DNA of 64,000 nucleotides from Corylus avellana (Eukaryota > Streptophyta > Magnoliopsida > Fagales > Betulaceae): NCBI RefSeq assembly GCF_901000735.1, contig NC_081541.1:6317021-6381020 (forward strand). Reading direction: 5' to 3'. A model generated the notes under the pieces. The model ran no database searches and was not told the origin of the DNA. It worked only from the letters and a program-made list of their open reading frames with translations. A program made the position numbers and the translations under genes. Shown here in pieces: positions 36,101-49,216 of the stretch (positions are counted from its first letter, which is position 1; each line of letters opens with the position of its first letter).

Positions 36101-38499
36101 CAGATGTTACTAAGAAAAGGCTTTACCAACTTGTTCTTTGATGGGGTTGTGGTAATGGATTCGTCTTTCCTACCAGTACCTATGGTTCAAACCGAACATT
36201 TCACAGAAGGTGAGAACCAATGGTCACACCCAATGAGAGAAATTACACTGGTCGCCTCTTCCCGCCTTTTTAATTCAAATAAATAAATAAATACTTGACA
36301 TTATAAACATATAATACGCCAATTATGCATGGATTTGCGCGATTCAACATTTGGGATCTGATATTACCCTTGGCTTCAGATGTTTCATGACCAACTAATT
36401 AACTGGTAGGTGCATTTAGCATGGTGAACTTCACACTTTCACGCAAGCATCTCAATGTGGCGCATTTTATCCTACCCTCAATATCGTGCCATCTCTAAAA
36501 ACATAAACCCATTTCACATATGCATATTGTTTAAATATATAACTTGGCACGTACCATTTCATCATGTAAAACTTCTATCTCTTTCTTCTTGAGCATATGG
36601 ACCCTTTTTGAGTGAGCAACTCATCATAAAAATAATTTTCAAAAATCTAAAATAATTTCAATATAGGAAAACATTACTGAAATTTGAAAACACCAAAAGA
36701 GGTAGGGATTTCACTTACATCAATAATCTTTTAAGAGTTACTTAAAAACTTGTTTAATTGATAAAGATACATTTAATAATCATACAAGTGCCGCATGATG
36801 ATGATTGATGGTTTGATTTGGAGGGACATATATGTTGGAATATTCATCGAACCAAAGTGGACCCATATACACATGATGCATCTTCCATGATGAAGATGAA
36901 CCAAAAGGGTGGCCAACCAATTGATATAGGGAAGCCAATAGGATTCCACTAGAGTTGGGGTGTGCCTAAAATACGAATCCACCCTACTCCACTTGGGCCA
37001 CATTCCATTCCTTATCCCTACTTTCGGTCTCAACCATTCTCTCCTTGTGTTTTTATTTCAAAATTAATCTATTAAATTAAATATTTCAAGAAAAAAAAAA
37101 AGTTCATAATCATATGATATCGATCTTGCGGTCACAATCCATCCCGGCTGGAAATTGTTTTGTTGCAAGGCAATGAAATTTCGTTGTTCGTAGCCGAAAG
37201 TCTAAAAAGTCCCTTTTTTTTTTAACAATTCAATCATTTCAAATATTATTAATGAATGATTTGAATAATACATTCGGCTATTACAATATCAAAAATGCAT
37301 TAAAGAATTTATTCTACATGAATCAATTCGTCTATAACTGTGACTTATGAGTGCACTATTTGTAAACTTATGAACTGCTTTGTTCACTTCTCGTCGAACA
37401 TGAACTAATTAAAAAAAGTTAATTAGATCGATGACATTAATCGCAAGGAAACTTTACAATCTCAAATTAAAAAAAAAAAAAAAAATTATCTGGGCTATGG
37501 ACCCATATATGGTTAGTCAAGTCAATGATCGATGATTAATTAATATAAACGAATGATGGGTGCCCTTTGATTATTAATTCTTTAATATTTTAACATTTTG
37601 CTTCTTTTTTTTTTTTTAATAGAAAAGTTGAACTATTCGAGGATTTTTATTTATTTGCTTTATCGCTTTAGTTTAGATATTTTTGTCTTCGTACTAGTCG
37701 AGGTTAAGGAATTCATATGATAATAATTAATAAATGCTTAAATATCCGAAATGGTAACAGAAGATAAACCTTCTAGTTTAAACAATTCTAAAGATCTATA
37801 ATGCGACCAAATTTACATAAACTTCATGAATAATTCTGACAAGGAGTAAGGGAGATGTTGAAAGTAAATAGTGATAAAAAGCCAACGAGTAATAATTGGC
37901 AGACACGAATCTTTTTCTTACAACACTTTCAATGGCTCAATAATTTTTTATTTCGTTTAGCTGAAATGGTTAATTAAAAGATTTAAAAAAAGGCATTCAT
38001 CCTTTTATCTAAATCAAAAGCCAAAACTTTATTTAAATTAAATATTTTATGTGTAGGGTCTTATTTATTAAAAAAGAATTTAAACTCATATATGAGAAGG
38101 TGTGTTAAAATATTTAATTAAATTATTAATTTATCTTTTCTTATTAATAAAGGCTTCGATGTCTATCGAGTCTTAAACAGAGAGACCTCTCATTTTTTGA
38201 CTTCTTTATTCTCCTCTTTATCTTCTTCCTCCAAACCCTACAAACGTGTGTATCTCATACTCTCTTCCCAAATTTTACCTCAATTTTTATATTCTTTTAA
38301 AATTAATGTATTTTTTAAAATTATTATTAAATATTTTATGATAAATTACTATTAAATTTTGATTAAATAATAATTAAAAAAAAAAAAAAAAACATTTAGC
38401 ATTACTTCCCAAAAACATTTCTGCGAACATTATTGAACAAATCAACCATGTAAAATCAGGAACATGCAACAGCACTTGGGAGTGGGGCTGTCTTTTGGA

Positions 38500-39460
38500 A
38501 TGGGCGTAAAAGACATGTCCTCTCCACGGCACGGATGGGACAGTGTGACGGTGAGCTTCGTTCCAAATTTAAGAAGCCCCCAAATTTAAAGAGTTCACAC
38601 AGAAATGCTGTGTGCCAGTACGTGGCACTGGCACGTTCGAGAGGCCCTCCATGGGATCAAGCGGATCCTATTCTATATAAGAGACAAATGAACAAGGTGG
38701 GTGAACCAATGTCGTGGCATTTATTAATTGTGTCCTTAGCGTCATTTTAGCTGATCCATAACTGACCCCAAGTTGTTTATGTAGTGGCAGTTGTCAGGTG
38801 GATATGGCGGTGGGTGACGGAGGTTGGTGCCGTGGTTTTGGTAGCATAGTGCATGCACCTCACAATTCCTAAACTGCCAAGTGGCCTACTCCTTAAATTT
38901 ATTTAATTACTTAAATTAATACTCTTCTTTATATATAGGTCCAAACTCCTTAAATTTAAGGTTTCGTCCCGACTAAGAATTCTTAAGTGTGAACATTAGG
39001 GTGGGAGGAGAGGACCAAACATTGAATGTGGGTGCCGGTGGAGCCCAGTCACCGGCCAAAAGCTAAGAGAGGAGAGAAAGGCGGTGGGGGCTTACCCTTA
39101 ACCAACCAAACCAGCTCACCTAACCATGGTTAAGCTAACGACAAAGTACACTCACGCCGTTGTGATGGGAAAGTCGAGGCAAGAGTGGCCCATCAGATAC
39201 TGTAGTCCACGTGGTGGAACCCGGTTTCGCCAAGCTTCTGGAACTCGTGCTGCAAGCCAACCACGTGGATCAACCATCTCCTAGCTGGGGAACTGTACTT
39301 CACCTGGGAAGCACAAGTGGGGATGAGGGGAAAGGGACCCAGGGAAGTCTGGAACTGACACCTGTCAAGTCCACATAGCTAACCTTTCCGTTTGCCTTTA
39401 CCAAGTCCTCGGACTGACCAGGTAGTCAAACCGTACCGGATCCTCCAGAACTACTTTTAC
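38500..39460. other. GC-richer non-coding block with paired G-boxes
   Basis: Base composition is clearly richer in G and C than the flanks. CACGTG occurs in 'tccacgtggtgg' (about 39207-39218) and 'aaccacgtggat' (about 39260-39271). The longest ORF is 71 codons (38535-38750) and resembles nothing known to me. It may be a distal regulatory region or an RNA gene; neither is shown. Confidence 0.4.
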
Positions 39461-39837
39461 GAAATTATAAAATAAGCAAGATTTCTTTTTTCTCCTTATT
39501 TTCGCTAAGGAAATAAACATTATCAAAAATGTTCAAATCGGGTAAGGTGAATTTCTTAAGGTCAATAAGTTTTTTTATATTTGACATGTATTCTCGTACA
39601 AATTTAATAGTTCAACTATTAGATTTATGAGATTTATTATTGACTTATATGATAATTGATTTATAAGATGAAATTAGTTAAATATAAAAAAAATATTGAC
39701 CTCATTTCTCTATATACACAACTTTACTCAAAACTCCTAAAGAGTCAGATTAAACCATTATGGTATTAAAAACCAAATCTATTTAGTATCCAGGAATGCA
39801 TAATCACTCCACTTGATACAATCTAAAATTAAAAAGG

Positions 39838-39987
39838 AAAATGTCAGGTGTTTTACTGATTTTAGGTGGATATTATTTTATAAAGAAAAAAAAAACAAAA
39901 AAGAAATTAGTCTACGATCCCTTATTTCTCTCACCCCGTTTTTATAAAATAATATCTACTTAGGACTAGAATAACACCTTACATTTT
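39838..39987. mobile_element. 150-bp MITE with inverted-repeat arms of about 47 bp
   Basis: The left arm, AAAATGTCAGGTGTT then GGTGGATATTATTTTATAAA, is matched by the reverse complement of the right arm, AAAATGTAAGGTGTT then AGTAGATATTATTTTATAAA. A left-arm-like fragment follows at about 40003-40060 (AAAAATGTTAGGTGATATAC), suggesting a second, broken copy. Confidence 0.75.
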
Positions 39988-40092
39988 TTAATTACAAGAA
40001 AAATGTTAGGTGATATACTGATTCTATGTAGATACTTATTTGCATTATGACATTAATCTTGTCTATGTTTTTGTTTAGTTGGCATGTTCCAA

Positions 40093-40630
40093 TAGGTTGT
40101 AAATGAGCCGAGCTTGGGCGAGCTAAGGCTGTCTAAGCTTGGCTCATTTAAAAATTTCAGGAGATTGAGCTCGAGTTGAGCTCATGCCAAACTCCAAAAT
40201 TTAAGCTTGGCTTGGCTCGCTAAAAAAAATCCCTTGTGCGAGCCGAGCTAGAGCTCTCCTAGTAGGCAAGCGAAGCCAGTCGAGCCGGCTCAACTAATTC
40301 AAACTTAAAAAATAAAAATAATAAATAAATAACTTAGCTCAATAAGAGAGGCTTGCATCCTTTTTATATATTACTTAGGTGAGAAAGAGTTTTTGTTTTT
40401 TCCATGTGAGACAATCGGACAAGCTAATTATTATTGTGAAAGATGTGTGCTTTATTTTATTTTATTCGTGTGAGACACTTATAAGCAAACAAATACAAGG
40501 AAAATCAAAAAGAGTTTAATCTTAACACTTAATAGTAGCAAAAAAATGTTTAATATACATGGTTAATAATACTAAAATATGAAATTGACTTTGATAAAAA
40601 AAACCGTTTATTATATGTACAAATTATCTA

Positions 40631-40672
<42 letters not shown>

Positions 40673-40998
40673 CCGATTAGCTCTCTATATATATAACTAA
40701 ACCAATTAATTAATTAGTTAACTTAGTTTAATATACACAATACACTAGTTAACTATAAATAGTTATACGTACACTATATGACTACATTATTAATATTTTA
40801 ACTATATATATATATATATATATACACGAGTCTTACTAATAAGCGAGTCGGATTTTATACGAGTATATATCGTTTGATAATCGAGTATAGTTTAGTGTCT
40901 ATAAGTGACTCATTTAATAATCGGGTCGGGCACGAGCCGACTTTGATCTAGCCGATTCCAAACAAGCTTACGGATAGCTTTATTAGTTTACAGCCCTG
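40093..40998. mobile_element. Possible hAT-like non-autonomous element rich in 'gagctcg/cgagcc' motifs
   Basis: The left end has GGTTGTAAATGAGCCGAGC. The right end, reverse-complemented, has AGGGCTGTAAACTAATAAAG. Internal 'gagccgagct' and 'cgagccggctc' repeats are typical of a widespread plant element family. An 8-bp target duplication was not found, so the superfamily is tentative. A TA microsatellite lies at 40637-40669. Confidence 0.4.
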
Positions 40999-41394
40999 TC
41001 ACTTCCATCCACCTTTAAAGAAAAAACAAAATTTAATGTAAAAACGCAGGTAAAATAGATGCCAAAATGCCCTTGGGCATGGAGAGTATTTTGAACAAAA
41101 AGACAAGTAAAAAGGCAATTCCTTAACCAAATATATGGTAAACACACTTTTCATTCCTACTTCCCCAATTTTCCTCTAGAATTACAAGAAGTTATTTTTA
41201 ATTTAATTTATTAAATTAAGATTTATAATGAATTAGTTTTTAGATGCATTTTTAAAAGGGAAAAAAAAAATGTAAAATTAGTCATTGTGATTTAGCTGAA
41301 GTTAATTGCAAATTAGGTAAACCAGGTGAACTAATTTTCGAACATACCGAGTAACAGACCGCGGCAATAGCTACCTCTCTCTCTCTCTCTTTCA

Positions 41395-41911
41395 AGTTGA
41401 GATTTTCGGCAGCTTGGGGTCATCCCAACGTCTGCCAAATCTGACATGGCCAATTATGTTTTTTTATTTTTTTATTTTTAAATTGAAGAAGAGAGATATT
41501 AAAGGGAAATCCAAATTTAAAATATTAGCATTAAATTTAAGGTATTAGCACCAAATTTGAAGCATTAGCACTAAATTTAGGATGATCGAATCCCTTTTAG
41601 GTAATACAAATCTCTAAATGGTTAACATTCCATCCCTAAATTTTAGTTTTGAATATAAAAAACAAATTTTTAAGGCATTAGAAATTAAACATTAATTTAT
41701 AAAAATTTAACAAATTTTTTTTGTTGTTTATTATTATTTTTTTAATATATGTCCTACTAGACAGCCGCATAGTAGGACGACTCTCTTTCTCTTAACAAAA
41801 TTCTATTGTTGTTGAGAATTTTTTTTTTTTAAATTTAATATCTCTCTTCTCCAATTAAAAAAAAAAAAAAAAAGTCATGTCTGACCCTTGAGGCAGCCGA
41901 AAATCTCAACT
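41395..41911. mobile_element. Foldback element upstream of the WD40 gene
   Basis: The left arm begins AGTTGAGATTTTCGGCAGC and the reverse-complemented right arm begins AGTTGAGATTTTCGGCTGCC. A second matched pair lies further in (GAAGAGAGATATTAAA on both arms). Near 41520-41580 a short unit, 'ttagcaytaaatttr', repeats four times. The right arm ends about 300 bp before the WD40 transcription unit. Confidence 0.65.
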
Positions 41912-41939
41912 CCTAGTGAAAGTGGTTATTTCAAGAATT

Positions 41940-41994
41940 AACTAACAATTCTCAAAAAAAAAAAAAAAAAAAAAAAAAAACTAACAATTCTCAA
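41940..41994. repeat. 16-bp direct repeat flanking a poly(A) tract
   Basis: AACTAACAATTCTCAA occurs at 41940-41955 and 41979-41994, separated only by A residues (about 27 in the whole run). Confidence 0.8.
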
Positions 41995-42199
41995 GCTACA
42001 GTCCCGCCAGCGAACACGCAGAGAAAACGGCCGAGCCGGTGAAACGGGCGGTTGAGCGGGACCCGACAGCCGAGCCCACTGATTCCAAGTCTAAAAAAAC
42101 GAAACAAAATATTGTGGGTCTGCTATTGTGGGTCCCAGCAAGCGGGTCACTCACGCTCTGTTAACTCGCTCGCACGCTCTATCTTCTTCTCCATAAGTA

Positions 42200-42749
42200 G
42201 AGCATCGAGGCTCGCAATTCCTCGCTAGTTTTCCAAGAACTCCAATATCTTTGATTTTTTCTTTTGAGATTCTTGTTTGTTTCTCGAGAAAGTTGTATTC
42301 TATTACCTTCTGTTTTGATCCTTCGCTTCCAAGTTCTCTGGTTCAGTCTGATTTACCTTTCTCTAACTCCTAGGAGGTAATTTTCCGTATAATGCCCTGA
42401 GTTGGCTTTGAAAGTGAGGATTTTCTTTTCCTTCGTTTAATTTTTTATTTTGCATCTCAATTATCTATATAACTGACGTAATATTGAAGTGGTTCAAGGA
42501 AGAAATAATTTGTTTCTTTAAATTCTTTCTGTATTGCTTATTGTTAATACTCCGTACCTGTTTGTGGTGTCAAATTCAAAATTTAGTGCTAAAATTTCCA
42601 TTATTTCAACTTTTTTTTTTTGTTGGGTTTCTTTCTAAATCTCTCGCCAGAGATTGAGTAGTTATAATTTCTCTGGAAGGATTGATGCTTTTAGAGTATT
42701 CGAACCTTGTAAGAATATTTTCATTGACTGAAGTGCTTTCCAATTGTAG
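42200..42749 (+). other. 5' UTR exon and leader intron of the WD40 gene
   Basis: A CT-rich leader from about 42200 ends at 42376 before GTAATT. The leader intron runs from 42377 to 42749 and ends TTGTAG, 4 bp before the ATG. In-frame ATGs inside the intron (from 42682) would matter only if the intron were retained. No clear TATA box was seen. Confidence 0.6.
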
Positions 42750-42753
42750 GTTA

Positions 42754-45700
42754 ATGGCGCAATTCCAAAATGACGACCTCGAATATGTCGTAGATGACTA
42801 CTTCGACATGGCCAGTTTCGAAGACGGCGACGATCCTTTCGCTGAAAACCAGCCTCAGAGGAACAACGATTTCGAATCGCCGGACTCTGACTTTGAAGAC
42901 GACTTTGAAATGGTATGCCTCCTATGATTTCCCTTTCTTCATTTTGGAGAATTATTATTAGCTTTGGAGATTATTGGGTTTTTGATATTCAGAGCAAGCC
43001 AAAGACGGATACCTCTGCTGTGGAAGCTAGGAATGGGAAAGACATACAAGGAATACCGTGGGAGAGGCTTAATTATTCCAGAGATAATTACCGCGAGAGG
43101 CGATTGAAGCAATACAAGAACTACGAGAACCTCTCTCGCTCCCGGGAGGAGCTCGATAAGGTAGTTTCATGGAATACTATGTTTTTTTGTTAGATTTCAG
43201 CCCTCTTGTTGTTTATTTTATACACTGTTTGCTCTTGGTTTTGTTCTACAGGGACGCATGGTCCCTCATAGCCTAGAGGGTTTATTTTTTAATTACTCGA
43301 GAACAGGTTGCGTCTGATATTTAATAATAGACTAATTTTATAGTTATTCATTTATATCTTTTTTGGAGAACTGATTTCTATTATATGGATATTTTATGAC
43401 AGGGTCGAGTTTTCTTGTCGATTTTGTAAAAACTTGTTGCTGTTTTTAATCTGTTTCCTTTTAGTAATTAGTACTTCTACCCTGATCTGTCTTATGGTGG
43501 AATATGGATCTGGGGTATAGATGCCTTTGTTTGCAGGATCAATAGACCTTATGGCATATGGGTTTTCATTTGCCCCAATATTTGGATATTCAGTAGTTTC
43601 TTGCACCTTCAAAATGACGATTTCATAAAAAGAAAAATTTGATGAATTGGGTCAAGATAGAGTTAACCCCATTTTACATAGTTATCTTTCCATTTTACAT
43701 AGTTATCGTCATCATGAAGTTAAAATTTTCTGAATACCACAAGAACTTTCGGGTCCACGCTTTATCTTGAAGTTTAGATTGTTTGCTAATATTGTTTTGT
43801 GTAAACCAAGGCCTCTGTACTTGTTAGAAATTTTCGTTTTATAAACATCTTTACTTTGATTTTCTTGTTTCTCCACCCTTCTGGGTTTAGTCTCGGGGGT
43901 CGCCACAACCACCCTCGAGCTATTGGGGGTGGTTGTGAGTACTCCTATGCGCAATCAAGGGTGGTTGCACCACCCCGGTGCCGACTCCAAGGGGCTTCAC
44001 AAAGCTTCTGCTAGGGTGGCCGACTACGCCCCAACCATGTGAACAAGAACAACAAATGCCCATGGTAATTTGGGAAAATAGTTTTTAGGGCTATTCCATT
44101 CTTGGGGGAATAATTATGACTTAGCTGTTGGAGAGGAATAACTATTCTTCATTTTAGTGTATTCCAAGTAATGGTGGCACAATCTATGGAATAGCTATTC
44201 CTGGGATTATTCTTGCAAACCAAACGTGACCCTAATGTCTTTCAGTCTTAGGAGTGCACGCCATATCCATATTTGTTCCTGTTTCTGTACGTTTGAAGTT
44301 GCATGCTTCCGTCTTTCTTTCGTTTTTTTTTTTTTTGCTAAACATATTATGTTAACAGGACTGCTTGCAAGTAGAGAAGAGGAAGATCTTCTATGACTTC
44401 CAGTTCAATACGAGGCTTGTCAAATCAACAATAGTGCATTTTCAGGTAGAGACTTCTGTTCATGGCTCTCTTCTTTCTTTCAAATGATTTATGCTTTGTT
44501 GTCACAATTAGTTTCCTGCTATTTTGGATTCCCAGGCATGTGATAGTTTTGATGTTTAGTGTAGTGTTGTGTTTTTTTTTTTTTTTGCCTCTCTCTTCTA
44601 TTTAAAGTATGCGTTTTACAAACAGACTGCTATAATAAAAGTCATCTTTTATGGTGTATATGTTCCATAATTTTAAACTCCATAGTCATGTTATGTATGC
44701 ACTTTTCATTTTTCTTTTAATTTTTCCGATTCTAATCTTTTCAAATTAGTATGTACATATCTACTTCCTCGACAAGGGTTCTATTTTATTGCTCATCATT
44801 GATGTCCTTGCTAATATTATTCTATATACAAACCATAGTCCACATTGATCACATAAATTTCATTTTTTCAAAGTTTGGGTCCTCGTTAAATATACCCTTT
44901 TCAGTTATACACACATCATTAGTAGTAGTCCTGCAGGTTTGAATATTGTATAACCCTTCATGTACTTTTTATATGTGATTATAGCTCTGTGCCTCAACCA
45001 TGCATTGGAAGGTATGGAGTTTACAGTTGTTTCCTTACATTAGGTTTTAGTACAGATCTTGGTATCAGTTGAGATATGCTGAAGTTAACTGACTAGCAAC
45101 TAAATGGTTTGAGAAGTTCTCAAGATTTGTCAGGCCAAACTGGTGACAGGATTTTCTTGGACATAATTTTTGAATTTTATACTTGTCCAAAGAAAAAAGA
45201 GAGATTTTAACTTAATTGAAAACAAGAAGAAGAGATCTCTTTAAATTTAAATGAATTTCTGTGAAGAATCCTGTATTGGGGCAAATGAAAATATTTGAAA
45301 TGCATTAATATAGAATATTTACCATTGGTTTTTAACTGAAATTGTTTTCGAATTATGCTATTGTGCCCCACTTAATATCATCAAGATGGGGTTTGTATTT
45401 ACTGGATACTTTTTTTGCAGATACGCGAATGATGCTTACTTTATACTTGCTCTTGCTAACTGTTCACCAATTCTAAATAAAATTATAAGATACAATATGT
45501 CGAAGGTACACTCTTGAATTATGGATATGGATGTATCATGACCATGGTATGACTTGGCATTCTTAAGCATTGCAACCTGACCTGATGCTGATGTAGGTGT
45601 ACTTAAGAATTGCTATGAACAAGATAACATTTTTGTTGGAAAGATCTTGTTTTTTAACATTGCACCCACACAAACACACATCATTGCAATGTTTGAAGCA

Positions 45701-47227
45701 TTGCTGACTTCATTGCTATATTCTTGTTAATCAGCAGTCATATTGAAATTTGATAGTTTGAGTTCTGGTATCAGCTGACGGACTTTCTATTGTTTCATAG
45801 ATTCAGTTTGTTATAATATTGATTTGTTTTACATTGTTGATTTGTTACAAACCAACATACTACCATTGTTTGGCAATCCGTAGCATGATGTGTTAGCTAT
45901 CAATGAGAGAGATCTTTTAAAGTTCATAATATAAGTGGTTAGTAATTATATTATAAAATATTATGTAAAAGAAACGTATCTAGAAGGATACAATTTTAAT
46001 TTTATGCAATAGAACTGTTTCCTTGCAAAGAAAGAAATATTGAACAACCAAATAAATTAAGAATGAAATGAGGAAATATGCACCTGTCCAACTGTGTATG
46101 GTTCACGTATGCTCACATTAGTTCCCACTTTTTGGTTTCACCCTCTGTATGCTTGGTAGTTCAATGGGTGTATGTTTGTCACTTCAAGTCGAACTGCAAT
46201 AATTCGAATCTGTAGCTTTGCCAAACCTGTGTGCCTTGGGTAGGTGATTGTTAACAATTATCCCCTTCTCCTGTAAATTTTAGATGGTGGCTGTTGCATG
46301 TGGTTAGTTTCATAATCTTTGCATGTGATATTTGGCTGTGAATATTTTGTTCTGTTGACTATCAAATATAATTAACCCCTTTTTGCATTTAGGACTGCAA
46401 TTTCTCTCTTTATTTCAGCCTTTAAAGCAGGGTGGAAGTTTTATCTGAGCAGCTGGCGCGGCGTTGTTTATATGGTATGATAGGAAAATATCTGAGCATT
46501 TAGAGGCCTCTCATGCACCTGGTGATGAGGGGCCTAATTAGACTATCTTGCACCTCTTCATGCTGGATTGTTTTAGAATATGAGATGCATTGTAGGCCTT
46601 GAAATAACTGAAAACTTTCTCTTGTATGGACTTACATAATTCCATGTTCACGTTGTTGTCATGATCTGTTGGCTTATATTATTTTTGATGTTCTCGTAAC
46701 CAAGTGAATGTAGCTTATATTGATTAGTTTGTAATTCTCTTCTTTTAACTCTTGATAATGCAATTTGTGACAATTGTTTAGTCAGTTGCCCTTCTGCTAT
46801 TTCTTCAGATATCTGTTTTCCTTTTCTTTCTTGTTCTGTCTGGGTTCATATATTACTGTTCTTGCTTTCCTTATTGGATGTGTGAGCTTTATTGGTGAAA
46901 CATTTTTTGTGAATCTTATTCGTTTCTTTGTAATTCCACCTTATCAAATTCCCAAACTAACGTGAAAAATGAGCACTAGTCATTGCAAATAATTTTGCAT
47001 ACTGGCTTACTACATAATAGAAACATATACTGTTTTCACTTGTATATCTTCTCAGACTTTTTTTTTTTCTTTTTTTTTTTTCACTTAAAGAGTGTATGGA
47101 GCAAGCTGTCAAATGAATCACGTGTTCCATCCTTGTTTTCTCCGAACTTGTATGGTGAGGATAAATGAGGTTCCAAATGTTGTGTATAGATAGACAGGCT
47201 AGCCAGGCGTCTTATGCGCATACAAAT

Positions 47228-47265
<38 letters not shown>

Positions 47266-49216
47266 TTTGGATATCTTGTGAGGAAGGCAAAGAAGACATT
47301 AAATGTTGTGGGAGCACTGGCAACGTTGTCTTGCTAAGCTCCAATGGTGTTGGAAAATATCTTAAATTGTCCAAGTCCAACCATTACTTGCAGTCTGCAA
47401 AGTCATATTCTTCATATAGTTACAGTGTCACTTATACTAGTGCAGCTAGTTTGTTTTGAGTTCCTAAAATTCAGTATGGAGATAGCAGACCTAGTGGTGA
47501 TTTTAAATCTAGGAACCTAATATATGGGTACCATTTAGTTGATGCATATCGTATATAGCAAAAAAAAAAAAAGGGAAGAAGATCCCTACATAAAGGACTG
47601 AAATGGATTTAGGTGTTTACATTAACTGGAATATCTACATAAGGATGGGTCAATTTTTTACCTTTATATGGATATGTGGCACCTCTGAGCTACTATATAT
47701 GTATATATGAAGTTTGTTTTATTTGATTGTGTCAAGTTAATGTACTTCCTTTTAATGCTGGGTGTTCTTATTGGTGTGTCAATGGTGTCTGATTCTTGTG
47801 GTGCAGCTGAGGAATTTGTTATGGGCGACATCAAAGCATGATGTATACCTGATGCAGAACTATTCAGTGATGCATTGGTCCTCTTTGCAGAGGAGGGGCA
47901 AAGAAGTGCTCAATGTTGCAAGACCAATTGTTCCTTCACTGGTGATTAGCCACTTCTTGGACCAAGATAGAGCTTGATTTTTGTAGCTCAGCATTCCACT
48001 TGATATGGGTCTGAAATAATTCGAATTGTCTCTATTGCAGAAAAGTCCTGGATTGTTGCCCCCGTCACTCTCAAGGGTGCAGATAAGCACCATGGCTGTT
48101 AAGGAGAATTTACTGGTGGCTGGCGGATTTCAGGGGGAACTAATTTGCAAGGTATGTGATTTGACTTAAATGCCCGGCCCACTTTTGTGAATGTTGAATC
48201 CATTGCAAGTGTATTTCCTAATATCTATACTGCTTGTTATATGTGGTGGTCCAGTACTTGAATCAACCTGGAGTTGCATTCTGCACAAAAGTTACAACGG
48301 ATGAGAATGCCATCACCAATGCAGTGGATGTTTTCCGTCACCCCAAGTAAGTCACTCCTTTACAAAGCAAATCTTGAGATCTGTCATCTCTGTTCAGACT
48401 TGCAACTGAACCTTCTATCTGCAGTGGCTCAATGAGGGTTATGACTGCGAACAACGATGCTCAAGTCAGGGTTTTTGATGCTGAGAATTTTGCTTTACTA
48501 AGCCTCTTCTCCTACGACTGGTCTGTAAATGTGAGTGCCATCTGCAGAAACAATGTTGTACAGTTGGGTGTTAATCGTTAACCTTACTTCTCACATTCTT
48601 GTACCCCGTTTTTATGGTCCTCTATGCAGAACGCCTCTGTTAGCCCAGATGGTAAGTTGCTTGCAGTTCTTGGTGACAATGTTGAGTGCTTGATTGCTGA
48701 TGCTCAGTCTGGAAAAGTAAGTCACTGTTTTTGGTTGCTACTTGTTTACTTAATTTGTTCTTTGTAAGATATATGTACAAGTTCTGATATATTGAGTTGA
48801 AGCAGGTCATTGAGAACCTCAAAGGGCATCTGGACTATTCGTTTGCCTCTGCTTGGCACCCAGATGGACGAATTTTGGCTACTGGGAACCAAGACACTAC
48901 CTGCAGGCTGTGGGACATAAGGAATCTGTCCAAGTCCTTAGCTGTACTAAAGGGAAGGATGGGGGCAATAAGAGGTCTAAAGTTCAGCTCTGATGGCCGG
49001 TTTATGGCTATGGCTGAGCCAGCGGATTTCGTGCATATCTTTGACACCGAGTCTGGATATCTTCATGGGCAGGAGATTGATCTATTTGGGGAGATTGCTG
49101 GAGTATCTTTTAGCCCAGACAGTGAAGCTCTTTTTGTAGGCGTCTCTGATCGAACCTACGGCAGCTTATTAGAGTTCAACAGGAGGCATTATAACCAATA
49201 TATAGACTCCTTCTAG
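42754..49216 (+). CDS. WD40-repeat protein, 9 coding exons, 451 aa
   Basis: Coding exons: 42754-42912, 42993-43160, 44359-44445, 47807-47941, 48041-48151, 48255-48346, 48425-48530, 48630-48716, 48806-49216. All introns are GT-AG, phases agree, and the sum is 1356 nt. The N-terminus is acidic (DDLEYVVDDYFDMASFEDGDD), followed by a basic segment with IPWERLNYSR and RERRLKQYKNYENLSRSREE. The C-terminal two-thirds is a beta-propeller of degenerate WD repeats. The best one runs from GH (322-323) to WD (351-352). The layout matches the plant family annotated as 'WD repeat-containing protein C2A9.03-like', whose biochemical role is not established as far as I know; these proteins usually act as scaffolds. 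The ATG at 42754 is the first after the leader intron. The intron between exons 3 and 4 is 3.4 kb and includes a tRNA-like repeat near 46150. Confidence 0.93.
43885..44225. repeat. MITE-like sequences in intron 2 of the WD40 gene
   Basis: A GC-rich stretch (about 43890-44040) with repeated 'gggtggttg' and 'ccacc' units resembles the palindromic centre of common plant MITEs. The following AT-rich part ends with GGAATAGCTATTCCTGGGAT and 'ttgcaaaccaaacgtgaccc', a typical MITE terminus when read in reverse. The boundaries are uncertain. Confidence 0.4.
46150..46290 (+). repeat. tRNA-like SINE remnant in an intron of the WD40 gene
   Basis: TTGGTAGTTCAATGGG (box A) and ATAATTCGAATCTG (box B) are about 45 bp apart. 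No A tail or duplication was identified. It differs from the SINE family at 15013 and 35847. Confidence 0.35.

Larger units (their letters stand above)
34490..42100. other. Intergenic region upstream of the WD40 gene
   Basis: No gene was recognised. Apart from the elements listed separately it holds AT-rich DNA, a telo-box-like AAACCCTA near 38235, and a GC-richer block at about 38500-39460. That block has two CACGTG G-boxes and a TATATAA-like motif at about 38675, but no convincing ORF. Confidence 0.6.

Noticed and set aside
36773..37033. 86-codon minus-strand ORF as a gene
   Set aside because: No recognisable domain, no splice or promoter context, AT-rich flanks.
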